Positions 48,489 through 59,242 of a stretch of DNA of 64,000 nucleotides are shown here, piece by piece. A program made the translations under genes and the position numbers. The DNA comes from Brassica napus (lineage: Eukaryota > Streptophyta > Magnoliopsida > Brassicales > Brassicaceae). The stretch spans positions 18,657,531 to 18,721,530 of the forward strand of contig NC_063443.1 of NCBI RefSeq assembly GCF_020379485.1, read 5' to 3'. The notes under the pieces were generated by a model. It did not search any database. It was given only the letters and a program-made list of their open reading frames with translations, and had not been told where the DNA came from. Numbering within the stretch: the first letter of the stretch is position 1; the number at the start of each line of letters is the position of its first letter.

Positions 48489-49691
48489 ATGGCTCAGAGA
48501 ATACTAAGAGATCATGAAGATAATGGATGTGAACGATCCGATTTCCCAATCCTCTGCCAATCTTGCCTCGGTGACAATCCTTACTTGCGAATGGTGAGCC
48601 TCCTCTCTTCCATGCATCCCTCAAACACAAATCTTTGATTTTTTATGTTGCTTTATTTTAGGTTCAATATGTCTCTTGAATCTTCTTTTCAAGTGCCATC
48701 AACTCTTATTCAGTCTCTTTCTCGTTGATTTTTTCTGTATATATGGAGTTGGTTATAATTAACTTGGGTAGTAACCTAGGTTTAGGGTTATAGTTGCTGA
48801 TTTTAAAGTGTTATGTATTGTTTTGTATGTAGGCACTAGCGAATTTTGACAAGGAATGCAAGGTATGTACACGGCCTTTCACGGTGTTTAGGTGGCGACC
48901 TGGCCGGAGTTCTAGATACAAGAAAACCGAAATCTGTCAGACTTGCTCTAAGCTGAAGAACGTATGCCAAGTCTGTATTCTTGATCTTGAGCATGGTCTT
49001 CCAGTTCAAGTCAGAGACACGACACTTAACATTACTAGCGATGACTCTAATGATACTCTTCTGAACTTTCAAAGAAGTGAACCAAACTATGAAAATAACC
49101 AGCCACATGTTTGCAGTTTCAACACCATTGGTAAGTGTACAAGAGGTGCCGGATGCGCATTCAGGCATGAGATGCCCAAGACAGGAGAGTTATCACACCA
49201 AAACATAAAAGATCGTTATTATGGGTAAGATACTTTCAAATGATTGTTCCTTTATGTATTAGACTAGTACTTTTGCATTTATGCATGTGAAACAGTTACG
49301 TTTGAATTGTTACTCATTGATCTTGTTTTACTATAGAAAAAACGATCCAGTTGCGATGAAACTGCTTCGAAAAGCCGCTGAGATGAGCACTTTGGAACCA
49401 CCAGAGGATGAAAGCACCAAAACGCTTTACATCGGTCGACTTAACTCTGGAACGATCCTCGAGCATGCCATAACTTGGAAGTACCAAGAAGGCAGTGTGG
49501 CTCAGAGTGGTTTACTACCTCCAACAATGCAGCATCTGTACAATATGCACTCAGCACCACCTAACCAGGACAACCCTTTTTACCCATCAATGGACCCGCA
49601 GAGAATGGGTGGTTTAAGCACCAGTGAGAACAATGGAGCTTCTTCTTACCTGATGTCTCCACACCAGCCATACACACAACCACCATATTGA
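48489..49691 (+). CDS. MAC5/RBM22-type CCCH zinc-finger protein lacking most of its RRM
   Basis: Three exons (48489-48593, 48833-49224, 49337-49691) join to 283 residues. The N-terminus carries the Cys-rich Torus domain of the Cwc2/RBM22 family ([42 protein letters not shown]), then a CCCH finger [19 protein letters not shown] and [13 protein letters not shown]. Arabidopsis MAC5A/B continue with a full RRM. Here the first RRM strand ([10 protein letters not shown]) is followed about 15 residues later by the post-RRM segment [13 protein letters not shown], so about 60-70 RRM residues are missing in frame. The region between Torus and CCCH is also shortened by about 30 residues. MAC5 proteins contact U6 snRNA in the Prp19-associated spliceosome. 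Introns exist, so it is not a retrocopy. Confidence 0.87.
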
Positions 49692-50144
49692 CATAATGCA
49701 TTTGATTATAAATGTTCCCTAAATTTTATTTTATGAAGAATATCATTTTAATATTTTTTACACATTAAAAAGATGATTTGAAACACATTAATGTTATTAT
49801 TAATTACACATATTTAACCAATATTATTTAAGATAAAAAGTTTGTTTATAAAATTAATGCATAAACTTATATAAAAATATTATTGAAATTCTAAAATGAT
49901 ATTTTTGTAGTAAAAAAAAATAAGTCAAACAAATAGAGTGTGTTTTTCTTTTTGTGAGTATGTGTTTTCTTTTTGTTAAGTTAAAACTTAAAACAAAGCA
50001 GAGCAACCATGTCATTTAATTAATTCCACTTTCAACAAGTTTAATTTTTTTTTATTTGCAGAAAACAAAAAAAACACAACAATAACCAAAAATGTGATAT
50101 TGCTCTATACTAAATCTGTTACAGCTTACAGGACTGTTTTTATC
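49692..50144. other. Intergenic between convergent genes
   Basis: Holds the 3' ends of the zinc-finger gene and of PPR4. AT-rich, no gene. Confidence 0.6.
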
Positions 50145-53100
50145 TTACTTGGAAGATAATATACCAGAAACCAAGTTAACATCATCATCACTTTCACCAT
50201 CAACATCATCATCCTCAGAATCAACATCAGAAACCTGATCCAAGTAGCTGTGATGATGATGAGAGCTCCAATCAGGTGGGAAAGTCTTCTGCAACGTCTC
50301 TGTGAGCTCACCACCAGAACCTTCAATCTTACACAAACACTTAGACCAGTGAACCGCAGTTCCCATATCAACAATCAACCCTGCTTCCACCATCTCCTTG
50401 CAGATCGACATTACTCCCGAGTAAATGTAACCTTCTGCCATCGAAGCACGAGAGAGAAGCGATGTCATAAGGCAGTGATACACAGCCTTATCTGGTTTTA
50501 GCCCCATCGCTTTCATCTCCTCGTAGCAGCTCAAGGCTTTCTCTGGAAGAGAAGCTCGTGCCCATCCTTTTATTAACGTCGTGTACGTCTTGATGTTTGG
50601 CCTCACCCCTAATGCTTCCATCTCTTGGATTGTTTGTGTAGCTCTCTGTCAAAACAAACATGTTCAAACAAGTTCTCTTTCTGGTCACAAACCAAAACCA
50701 AAGATGTGTAAAAACTTACATTCATGTCGCCAGCTTTAGAGCAAGCACTAATGAAAGATGTGTAAGTATGAATGTCTGGTTTAACACCTTCTTTCTTCAT
50801 CTGCTGCATCAGATCCGCAGCTTCCCATACATCACCTCTCCTTGCCCATCTACAATAAAACTTAACTAAGAATGCGATTTCAAGAAGTGGTTACACAAAA
50901 GGTTGTTGATGATGCTTTTTACCCGTCGATCAAAATGTTATAGACGAAGGAGTTGCGAGGGATGTTTCTTGTGCTCATCTCTTTGGTGACAGCTAGTGCG
51001 CTCTGCATCCGTCCTGATTTGCAGCAGGCTTTAAGCAGCGCCTCGTAAGTGAAGATGTCAACCTTTAAACCTTCGTTTTGAAGCCTTGTGAAATACTCAA
51101 AGGCTTTTCCTGTATCGCCAACCGATGCATAGCCTTGCATGATCTTTGTGTAAGTGTGTTCGTTTGCGCTAACGCCTGCTAATGTCATCTCATCTAATAT
51201 CTCAACCGCCTTCTCCATCTACAAAACCAGCATGTCAACAACAGATTTATCTGGGCCTGCGGGTTTGGTTTATTCGGGTAGTTCGGTCGGTCAAAATCTT
51301 ACCGAAATGAACCAAAAAAGGTTAGGTTTGGTTTTCGGTTTAGTTCGGTTTCAAAAAAAATTTACCAAATTGTTGTTAGTTCGGTTAAATTTTCGGTTAT
51401 AACTGAATAGAATTAGAAAAAAATTGGATAATTTCGGGTAGTTCAGTTATTTCGGTTCGGATTTTGGTTAGTTCGGTTAGTTTGGTCCGGTTATTTCGGT
51501 TCAGATGTTGGTTAGTTCGGTTAGGAATTTTGGTTAAGATAAGGAGAACAAGAACTAAGATTCTTGAAACATACCTGACGTTTCTCAACTAAGCCATTAA
51601 TCAAAGCATTGAAAGTGTGAACGGTTGGAACACACCCACATCTCCTCATCATATCGAAGACTTCTAGAGACTTCCTCATGTCACCGGACTTAGCATACCC
51701 GTGTATGATAGGCATGAACGTCCTTGTGGTCGGTCTATGCCTCAGCTTCTGCATTTCCTTCACGGTCTGGACGGCTCGTTCCATGTTACCCATTCCGCAG
51801 AAGGCTGCGATGATGTTGTTATACAGTATAACATCCGGTTTCATGCCGTCGTTAACCATATCTTCAAACACAGCAAAGGCATTGGCCCAGTCTTTTAGTT
51901 TGACGAAGCCATTGATCATCATGGAATAGGTCTTTAAGTTGTGCTTTATGCCTTGTTCCTTCATCGTTCTGCTGACTTCCAAAGCTTTTGGAATCTTCCC
52001 AACCTAACAAGAGGAGAGAGGCAAGAGGACTTAGACACAGTACCAAGAAAAATCATCCAAATAAATGTTTCTTCCTTTTTTTGGCTCCGAACCTCCCTGG
52101 CCCGAAACCACATCATGTAATATTAATTTCGTCCCAGTGGTCACTCGAACTAGTGACCTCTGACACAATGGTCAGGGTCCTTTCCAGGGTATAAATAAAT
52201 GTTTCTTCCTTACCTTAGTATAAAGATTAATGAGGCAGCCATAAGTGACAACTGTTGGAGTAAATCCACATTCCTGTTAACAAAACAAAATAAACCATCT
52301 TCACTTTTGCTCAGATACTAAAGAGGAAGTGAAGGAAGAGAGCCCAAACCTTGAGTCTTTTGAAAACAATTAAACATTTCTTCTCATCTGCAACCATTGT
52401 GTAACCGTCCATCATGGTGTGGTAGATAGCAATAGGAGCGTCGATACCTTCTTCTTCCATCTCCCTAACCAATTCCTCTGCTCGTTCCATGTTGCACGCC
52501 TGACTGAGACATTATCCAGACCAGATCTTTTAGTTTAAAGACAAAAGCTACAAATGGCACTACAAGATTTGTGTTTACCAGTGTGCATATATGATTTTTC
52601 CATAGATACTGGCATTAAGGGATTTGTGTATCTTTTTGGCTTCATCAAACCACTGATCTGCAGCTCTTCCAAAGACAACAAAAGTATCAGATGCAATTAG
52701 TGTATATAACAATGGTTAGAGACAATAATTTAACTACTTACTCTGCATTTCCAGCTTTAGAGAAGCCTCCAACGATAACACTATAAGTAACCAAACTCAT
52801 CTCAATACCTTCTTCTTTCATCTTACGAACGCAAGAGAGCGCTTCCTCCATGTCTCTACCAACTGCATAAGCGTGAATAAGGCTGCATGTTGATTCAAGT
52901 AATGACTTATCACACGTTGGACTAAGCAGAACCTGAAGAAGATAACAAAAAGGAGATAGTTACCTTGTGTATATACGTGACGTTGGCGTGATACCCCTCG
53001 CACGCATCCTCTCAAAAGTCTCACGTGCTCGATGCACATCACCTCTTCTTCCATAGTACTTCACCATCAAACCAAACTCCGTCCTAGACGGCTGATGAGT

Positions 53101-54050
53101 ACACACATTGAATCAGTGAAGCAGTATGATAAAGTGAAGTAACAAAAAGGACAAACCTTGTTGATTTTCTCGAAAGCTGAGACAACAGCTTGCCAGTTAT
53201 CTCCATTACTATCAAGAATCCTCTGTAGAGTCTTCCTCGACCCTTCTCTCTCCTGATGCCACGACGACTTACTCGACATCTTAGCGTCTTCTTCTTCTCC
53301 TTCAGCCTCCACCCATCTCGCCCTCTGCTCAGCCTTCGTCTTCAGCCTCTTCCCGTCGTCTAGCTTCACCGTCAGCACTCTGCCGTGAAACTCGACGCCG
53401 TCGAACTCCACGGCCTTCATCGCGGACTTCTCCGCCGCGTAGATGATGAACCCGAATCCGGCGTTCTTCTCGACCTCGTGGTGGCCTTTGATTAGAATGG
53501 TAGTTTCTATGGGACCGAATTGTCGGAAAAACTCTTCGAACTCTGGTTTTTTTATCCAAGTTGGTAAGTTTCCGACAAATATCTTCCCTTCTTGTCGGAA
53601 TTCACGAGTTTCCTTTGGTTTCGTGTCGGTTTGTAAGTCATCTCTGAATTGGGTTACCTCCACTGGAGGTGGTGGTGGTGGTGGAGGAGGAGAGAGCTTG
53701 CTGGATAAGCGTAGCTTCGATGCTAAAGCAGAGCCAAAGGAAGAGACTTTACTAGCCACCTCTGATTGAACAAGAGGAGACGTGGAAGAGCGATTGGGAT
53801 TGGTCAGACCCTTAAGTGGATTCTTGAGAGGGATTTTGGGAGGAGGGGAAGAGGAGGAAGAAGAAGAACCGAGAGATTTCTCCGGTCGGCGAAGGTCTGG
53901 ACTTTCAGGAGGTTCGGGCGGAGGCTGTGGCGGTTGTGGTTTGAGAGAGTAGGAGATGGAAGAAGCCGGAGAGTGGCGACGGAGGATGGTGGCGGAGGAG
54001 TAAGGAAAGCGTGGAGCAGAGAGGGACAACACGCTCCCTCCATTATCCAT
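50145..54050 (-). CDS. PPR4: PPR4: plastid RRM-PPR protein
   Basis: Ten exons (53157-54050, 52964-53091, 52742-52882, 52579-52665, 52350-52503, 52214-52273, 51575-52003, 50923-51218, 50720-50849, 50145-50645) join to 939 residues. The N-terminus is Ser/Pro-rich like a plastid transit peptide, with a run of nine prolines near residue 125. An RRM follows (GKIFVGNLPTWIKKPEFEEF ... GFGFIIYA). Then come about 15 P-type PPR repeats, e.g. EEGIDAPIAIYHTMMDGYT and GVSANEHTYTKIMQGYASVG, and an acidic Asp/Ser-rich tail. PPR4 is needed for trans-splicing of the plastid rps12 intron 1 in maize. Position matches Arabidopsis At5g04810. The frame ends at SGILSSK; a neighbouring frame continues KIKTVL, a possible small C-terminal frameshift. 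Confidence 0.93.
51260..51540 (-). repeat. GGTTCGGTT-type simple sequence in a PPR4 intron
   Basis: Imperfect repetition of TTCGGTT, AGTTCGGTT and TTTCGGTT over about 280 bp fills most of intron 7 of PPR4 (51219-51574). It is a simple-sequence expansion without coding or splice signals of its own. Confidence 0.8.
52078..52192 (-). mobile_element. SINE in a PPR4 intron
   Basis: A 115-bp insertion is bounded by a perfect 19-bp target-site duplication, AAATAAATGTTTCTTCCTT, at 52059-52077 and 52193-52211. The T-run at its left edge is the A-tail of a minus-strand element. On the minus strand it carries AGTTCGAGTGA, resembling the tRNA-type B box (GGTTCGANNCC). The element is in the same orientation as PPR4. 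The right duplication ends two bases into the intron, so the insertion lies about 21 bp inside the 5' splice site without changing it. Confidence 0.88.
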
Positions 54051-54474
54051 TCTCTCTATGCTCTCTCCGTTTCTTTTCTTTTCTCCTTTGGGTTATAACG
54101 GAATGTACCATATAGTCCTTAACTAGTTTTTGTCTGTTAAATTACTAATTTGCCCTTATAAAACTGTATATAATTCACATTTATATAACATAATCACGAA
54201 TTTAGTTCGACTAAAAGTTAAAACCTTAATGCTAACCTAAACAGATTCGTTATTAAATTATTAGGATCAAATGTTGGATTTAAGCATTCATCGAGTTAAA
54301 TTATTAAATTATTGGGTGATCTATTTAAATAAAACATGATTATGTTAATTACAATTTGGTTAATTTGATAGGAAACTGTGAAAATTTTATTACATTTTAG
54401 TTTAGGAGACTAGTGTTGGTAGTACTAATTGTTATGTCTATCCTATAATCTTTGTTAGAACATAGCTTGTTAGT
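54051..54474. other. PPR4 upstream region
   Basis: AT-rich promoter side of the minus-strand PPR4 gene up to the LINE target site. No gene seen. Confidence 0.5.
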
Positions 54475-55375
54475 TAAACCAACGCTCTCCTATAAACTCT
54501 ACGGTGGAGAAAGCTATTCAGTTGTACCGAGTGAGAAGGCATCGTGCTCACTCTCTTAGGCAGGTTGATCGCGAGATTATGGTTCTCAAAAATAAAGGTC
54601 TCAACCAGCTAGATGATATATGCCTTTGGAAGAGGGAGAATGGGGATTTTAAAACAGATTTCAGAACATCTCATACTTGGAATCTTGTAAGAAGTTCATC
54701 TCCAAAGGTATCTTGGGTAAAAGGAGTGTGGTTCACTGAAGCTACCCCGCGATTTTCTTTTTTAGTTTGGCTTGCTATTCATGACAGACTAGCAACAGGA
54801 GATAGGATTCTTAGGTGGAATCCACAAGCCGTTTCTACATGCTGGTTGTGTAACACGGAAGCTGAGACTCGTGATCACCTATTTTTTGAGTACTCGTTCT
54901 CTAAGGAAGTCTGGATTGGAACCATAAAACATTTGGCAGGGCGTGGAGAAGTGTATAAATGGGATAGAGTGCTTCGGATTGTTGAGAAGGGTTTACATAA
55001 GTGGAGTTCGACTGTATTACTGCGTTATTGCTTTCAGGCCGTGGCTTATGCGTTATGGCATGAGAGGAATGTGAGAAGAGTGGGTGAGGCATCGCAGCCA
55101 GCTACCTGTCTGATTGCAAGGCTTGATAAGCTCATTAGAAACAGAATATCTTCTTTGAGAAGGAGGGTAGGAAGTAAATATGAGAAGATGATGAAAGATT
55201 GGTTTAACAGAGGCTAGTATAGCTTGAGAGATATAGAAGCATATTTTCTTTTGGTTTGCATTTCATTGTATTTAAATATGGTAGCAGATAAAACTCTGTA
55301 CAAAGTTTTTTTTTGATTCGAATAAATTTAAAATTCTTTCAAAAAAATAAAATAAAATAAAATAAACCAACGCTC
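54475..55375 (+). mobile_element. 5'-truncated LINE (zinc-knuckle/RVT end) with target duplication
   Basis: The 13-bp duplication TAAACCAACGCTC at 54475-54487 and 55363-55375 flanks an insertion of about 875 bp. It ends in an A-rich (TAAAA)n tail and encodes the last ~237 residues of a plant LINE ORF2: the zf-RVT domain with WFTEATPRFSFLVWLAIHDR, CWLCNTEAETRDHLFF and the C-terminal RLDKLIRNRISSLRRR. The frame is still open to its stop at 55215-55217. It is a dead-on-arrival copy that lost the endonuclease and transcriptase on insertion, between the PPR4 promoter and the 3' end of RPS17. Confidence 0.93.
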
Positions 55376-55542
55376 ATCAAAACTCAAAAAAGTATGGAAT
55401 ATAGAAAAAAGTCTTAACTTTCAGTTTCAGACATAAGTCTCGAATCAAAAGACATAAAACACTCAAAGAACTGCAACTCTTGTGTCCCTAAAATTGAAAA
55501 GGCAACAGAATCTTGATTGACTGATAATAAAGAGCAAACTCC

Positions 55543-55956
<414 letters not shown>

Positions 55957-56339
55957 TCAGTTATCTCTTGACTTACTTACTTACCTGCTAACAGTAGAGC
56001 ACAAGTAACTCATGTCTTATTAGCAAGAACACATTAGAGATAGTCATTATTTATTTTTCACAAAAATGAATAAAACAGAGAGTCAATAATATTGCAAAAA
56101 AATATTAAGAGGATGTTTATCAACAACATTATGAACACTGAGATTGAAAGAGGTGTGCTAACTCATTTAATCTAATCTAATCAATCGTTACATACACCCA
56201 CATTGACGAATCTAGCAAAACCTAAGACTATACCATTCTACACCTTTCAAACAGACAATACATAGATCACAATCTTCTTTATATTTCCTATGAGTTTTCT
56301 CGACAATGATTCAAATGTCTAGGGTTAACCAGAACGTAC

Positions 56340-56520
56340 CTGCGAGGAAGATGAACAAGCGGCAGCAAAAATGAAAGGAGCAAAGACGGAGATGAGAAAC
56401 TGCCTTTTCTTTATATATAAAGGTTCTCGTTAGGGTTTATTTGTTATCTCTCTACGGGCTCTATTATCAGCCCATTTTATATCTTTGGGCCTAAGTTCGA
56501 TTCAATAATGCTAAGCTGAT
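56340..56520 (-). promoter_or_regulatory. RPS17 promoter with telo-box and site II motifs
   Basis: On the minus strand, a TATA box (TTTATATATAAAG, 56407-56420) lies just upstream of the first leader exon. Upstream are a telo-box AAACCCTAA (about 56430-56439) and two site II-type motifs, TGGGCT (complement of AGCCCA, near 56470) and GGCCCA (complement of TGGGCC, near 56487). The telo-box plus TGGGCY pairing is the known signature of growth-linked ribosomal protein genes in Arabidopsis. Confidence 0.8.
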
Positions 56521-57356
56521 ACCATATTGGCCCAAAAAGTTAAAAATCTTCTATGGACTTTTCAAATTAATAGTCGTCAGTCTTGAACTTTTTAATGCTA
56601 CACTCTTGACTAGCATTAATGGCCCAACTGATAACAAATTTGGTCAAATTTTGCGGTACTTAATTAAAACTGGTCATAACTAAAGTAAACTGGTCAAAAC
56701 AATTAACAATCATGCAATTTTTACTTCTACGAGATTTGTTTCGAAAATGTAGTATCACCAAGAAACATGAAGAAGAAGAAGAAGTATTACATATGCGCTG
56801 AAAGGTAAACAACAATTTACAGGAGAGAAAGAACCAGGTTTAACTATGTTTAAGATTCTAGTTAATAAAAGCAGAACATCAAGCGACAGAGTGACAGACA
56901 GGGATACATTCTAGATTGCTTGTCGTACTTTTTTAGGCGGTGTTTTTTTTTCTTTCTAAAATAGGTACGTGCTCCGATATTATTGGAGTAAATGTGGCAT
57001 ATGCTTACAATAACAAGAGAATTGTAACAAAGTCTAGCAAAAATTCAGTCGACAGGTGACGTGTGTGTAACCCTAAAATTAAATAAAGTGAAAATATAGA
57101 AGAGAGATATACAAAAGACATACCAAAATTGTACAGAGAAAACGTGTTGAAGTTGGTCTCTGAGCTGCTTCTTCCCCCCCTTTAATTTCCCACTACAAAA
57201 CAATCTTAAGAAAAAACAAGAGAATCCGTATAAATAATCGGACACTCTTCAACAGTTTAATCTCCAACCTCCAACCAAATTCAGATTTTTGAACTTTCCC
57301 ACTTTGGAGTCTTTTTTTGTTCACACCCACCAGCCACCACTCATAAATCTTTGGAT
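56521..57356. other. Intergenic between divergent RPS17 and MYB genes
   Basis: No further gene is supported. Further AT-rich sequence leads to the MYB gene leader at about 57240-57356. Confidence 0.5.
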
Positions 57357-58062
57357 ATGGCGGCGAGTCAGTGGACAAGGTCGGAGGATAAGATGTTCGA
57401 GCATGCTTTGGTGCTTTTCCCTGAAGGTTCTCCTAACCGGTGGGAGATTATAGCCGATCAGCTACAGAAATCTGCTGGTGAAGTTAGGGAGCATTACGAG
57501 GCCTTGGTGCATGATGTTATTGAGATCGATTCTGGCAGAGTCCATGTCCCGCGTTATATGGATGACTCGGCCGGTCAGATCTCGTTTGAGTCTAAACACG
57601 GAGAGAACGAGCGGAAAAGAGGAACTCCTTGGTCGGAAAGCGAACACAAGTATGTATAAGGGGTTTAGTTGGTTAGAGATCTTAGGAGGATTAACAGCTG
57701 AATATTATGAATGTTTTGTTGCAGATTGTTTCTGGTAGGATTAAAGAGATATGGTAAAGGAGACTGGAGGAGCATATCGAGGAACGTGGTGGTAACGAGG
57801 ACACCCACGCAAGTCGCTTAGTCATGCTCAGAAATATTTCCTTAGACAGAACTCGGGGAAGAAAGAGAGGAAGAGGTCGAGCATACACGACATAACTACG
57901 GTCGATACTAGCTTAGCCATGCATGGTTCCAACATGGACTGGAATGGGCAGCAGGGGAGTCCTGTTCAGCCTCAGCAGCAGCAGCAGCAACAGATCATGT
58001 CTGAGTTTGGTCAGCAATTAACTCCGGGTGGCCATCTTGAGGATTTCAGTTTTCAGATGTGA
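57357..58062 (+). pseudogene. DIV-type MYB-related gene with frameshift in SHAQKYF
   Basis: Two exons (57357-57649 and 57725-58062) would encode about 210 residues. The first MYB/SANT repeat (SQWTRSEDKMFEHALVLFPE ... RWEIIADQL) is intact. The second ([34 protein letters not shown]) is cut: one extra T at 57818/57819 turns the GCT-AGT of the A-S pair into GCT TAG, giving a stop at 57819-57821. The remainder (SHAQKYFLRQNSGKKERKR, poly-Gln run, DFSFQM) is preserved in another frame. As it stands the protein ends after about 128 residues with an incomplete second DNA-binding repeat. The locus corresponds to Arabidopsis At5g04760. Recent pseudogene or sequencing/assembly error. Confidence 0.88.
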
Positions 58063-59242
58063 TGAAAGAAGGAAATGAAATTGCCGATGTTTTAGTTTGT
58101 TAGCGTTTTACACATTTTGTTGTGAATAGGAAAACAATAACATTGGGTATTTGCTGATGAAGATGGTGATGAAAGACTAAAATAGCGAGGAAAGATTTTT
58201 GGAACACACAAATACGTTTGGTACCATACCATTTTAGGCAGTCATTTATATCTTCCTCTAAAACTTGATTTCTTCAGAACACAACACACATCAGGAGTCT
58301 CAAACCAAGAGAGGACAAAAGATTAAAGACTTTTTATTTTTTAACTATTGGTTGCTTTATGACCAGATGGTAGTGTGCTAGTGATGAACTCAAGGCTTCT
58401 TTTCCTCAGGTTTCTGCGTAAGATAGTGAAAGCAAACAATCAATGAACGGATTCGTTTATTGGTATGTTGTGCTAAATGTTCATTTGTTCCGAAAGCAAA
58501 GCCAGACTCGGGTACTACAAATGCATCTAGAAGATGAACAACACTACAACACATTTTTTTAAAACATCAATGCAAAAGAAACGAGTGGAAGATGATGGTA
58601 TGATGCAAGATTACCTTCCCAGCACTTTCTGGCTTCTGTTGCTCAAGTTTCTTCACCCGTCATAAAAAAATCTTCTGAGGCTGAGTAATGAACATGGGAA
58701 ACACCCACGTATAGACTCAAAAACCAAAAAAAAAAGCACTAGAAGAAGCTAGAGATTACCTAAGATAGTATGATCCATTTTCTTCAATAAAGACTATGCT
58801 GGATCACACAGACATCATTTATTTTCAATCTTATACTAACACACGCCTTGTAAAAACTCATCGAGCATTTGATTCTGATCAATTTTTTTTTAATCAAAAA
58901 TAGGTTTGTATCAAAGTCTTTATCATATAACCAGATCTAGCGCAAATGATAGTTTGGATTAATCAACTGTGATCAGTTTTTTTCAGCTGATTTTTTTTTT
59001 CCTTTCCAAAAACTGAATAATTGTAATCAAAGGGCTTTATTAATTGGTAGTAAGGCCCATTGGGCCATGAACTAGTTTAAAGTTTAAACTAGTAAGTAGT
59101 AGAAGGTACAGGTGGACCATCTAAAAAAGTCACTTCGGACATCACTTCTGACTTCTGAGTCAGCACTCCATCATCATCATCTTCCTTAAGCAGTGTTCTC
59201 TTGAAAAGAAGGAAGAATCTGTGTGTTCGAATAGACTCTTCA
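58063..59242. other. Intergenic region holding an ATPase-inhibitor relic
   Basis: Apart from the relic described separately, no gene is seen. Upstream of ACR12, TGGGCC occurs at about 59060-59068, a possible site II element. Short A- and T-runs are frequent. Confidence 0.4.
58390..58660 (-). pseudogene. Possible relic of a mitochondrial F1F0-ATPase inhibitor gene
   Basis: On the minus strand, 58615-58657 encodes VKKLEQQKPESAGK ending at a GT donor. 58390-58413, preceded by an acceptor ACGCAG, encodes KPEEKKP and a stop. The pieces splice in phase into a Lys/Glu-rich tail. In Arabidopsis an IF1-type ATPase inhibitor gene (At5g04750) lies exactly between the MYB and ACR12 orthologues, which is the main reason for the call. 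The conserved inhibitory N-terminal exon is not found upstream, and a stop directly precedes the first piece. Assignment rests on position and composition only. Confidence 0.35.
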
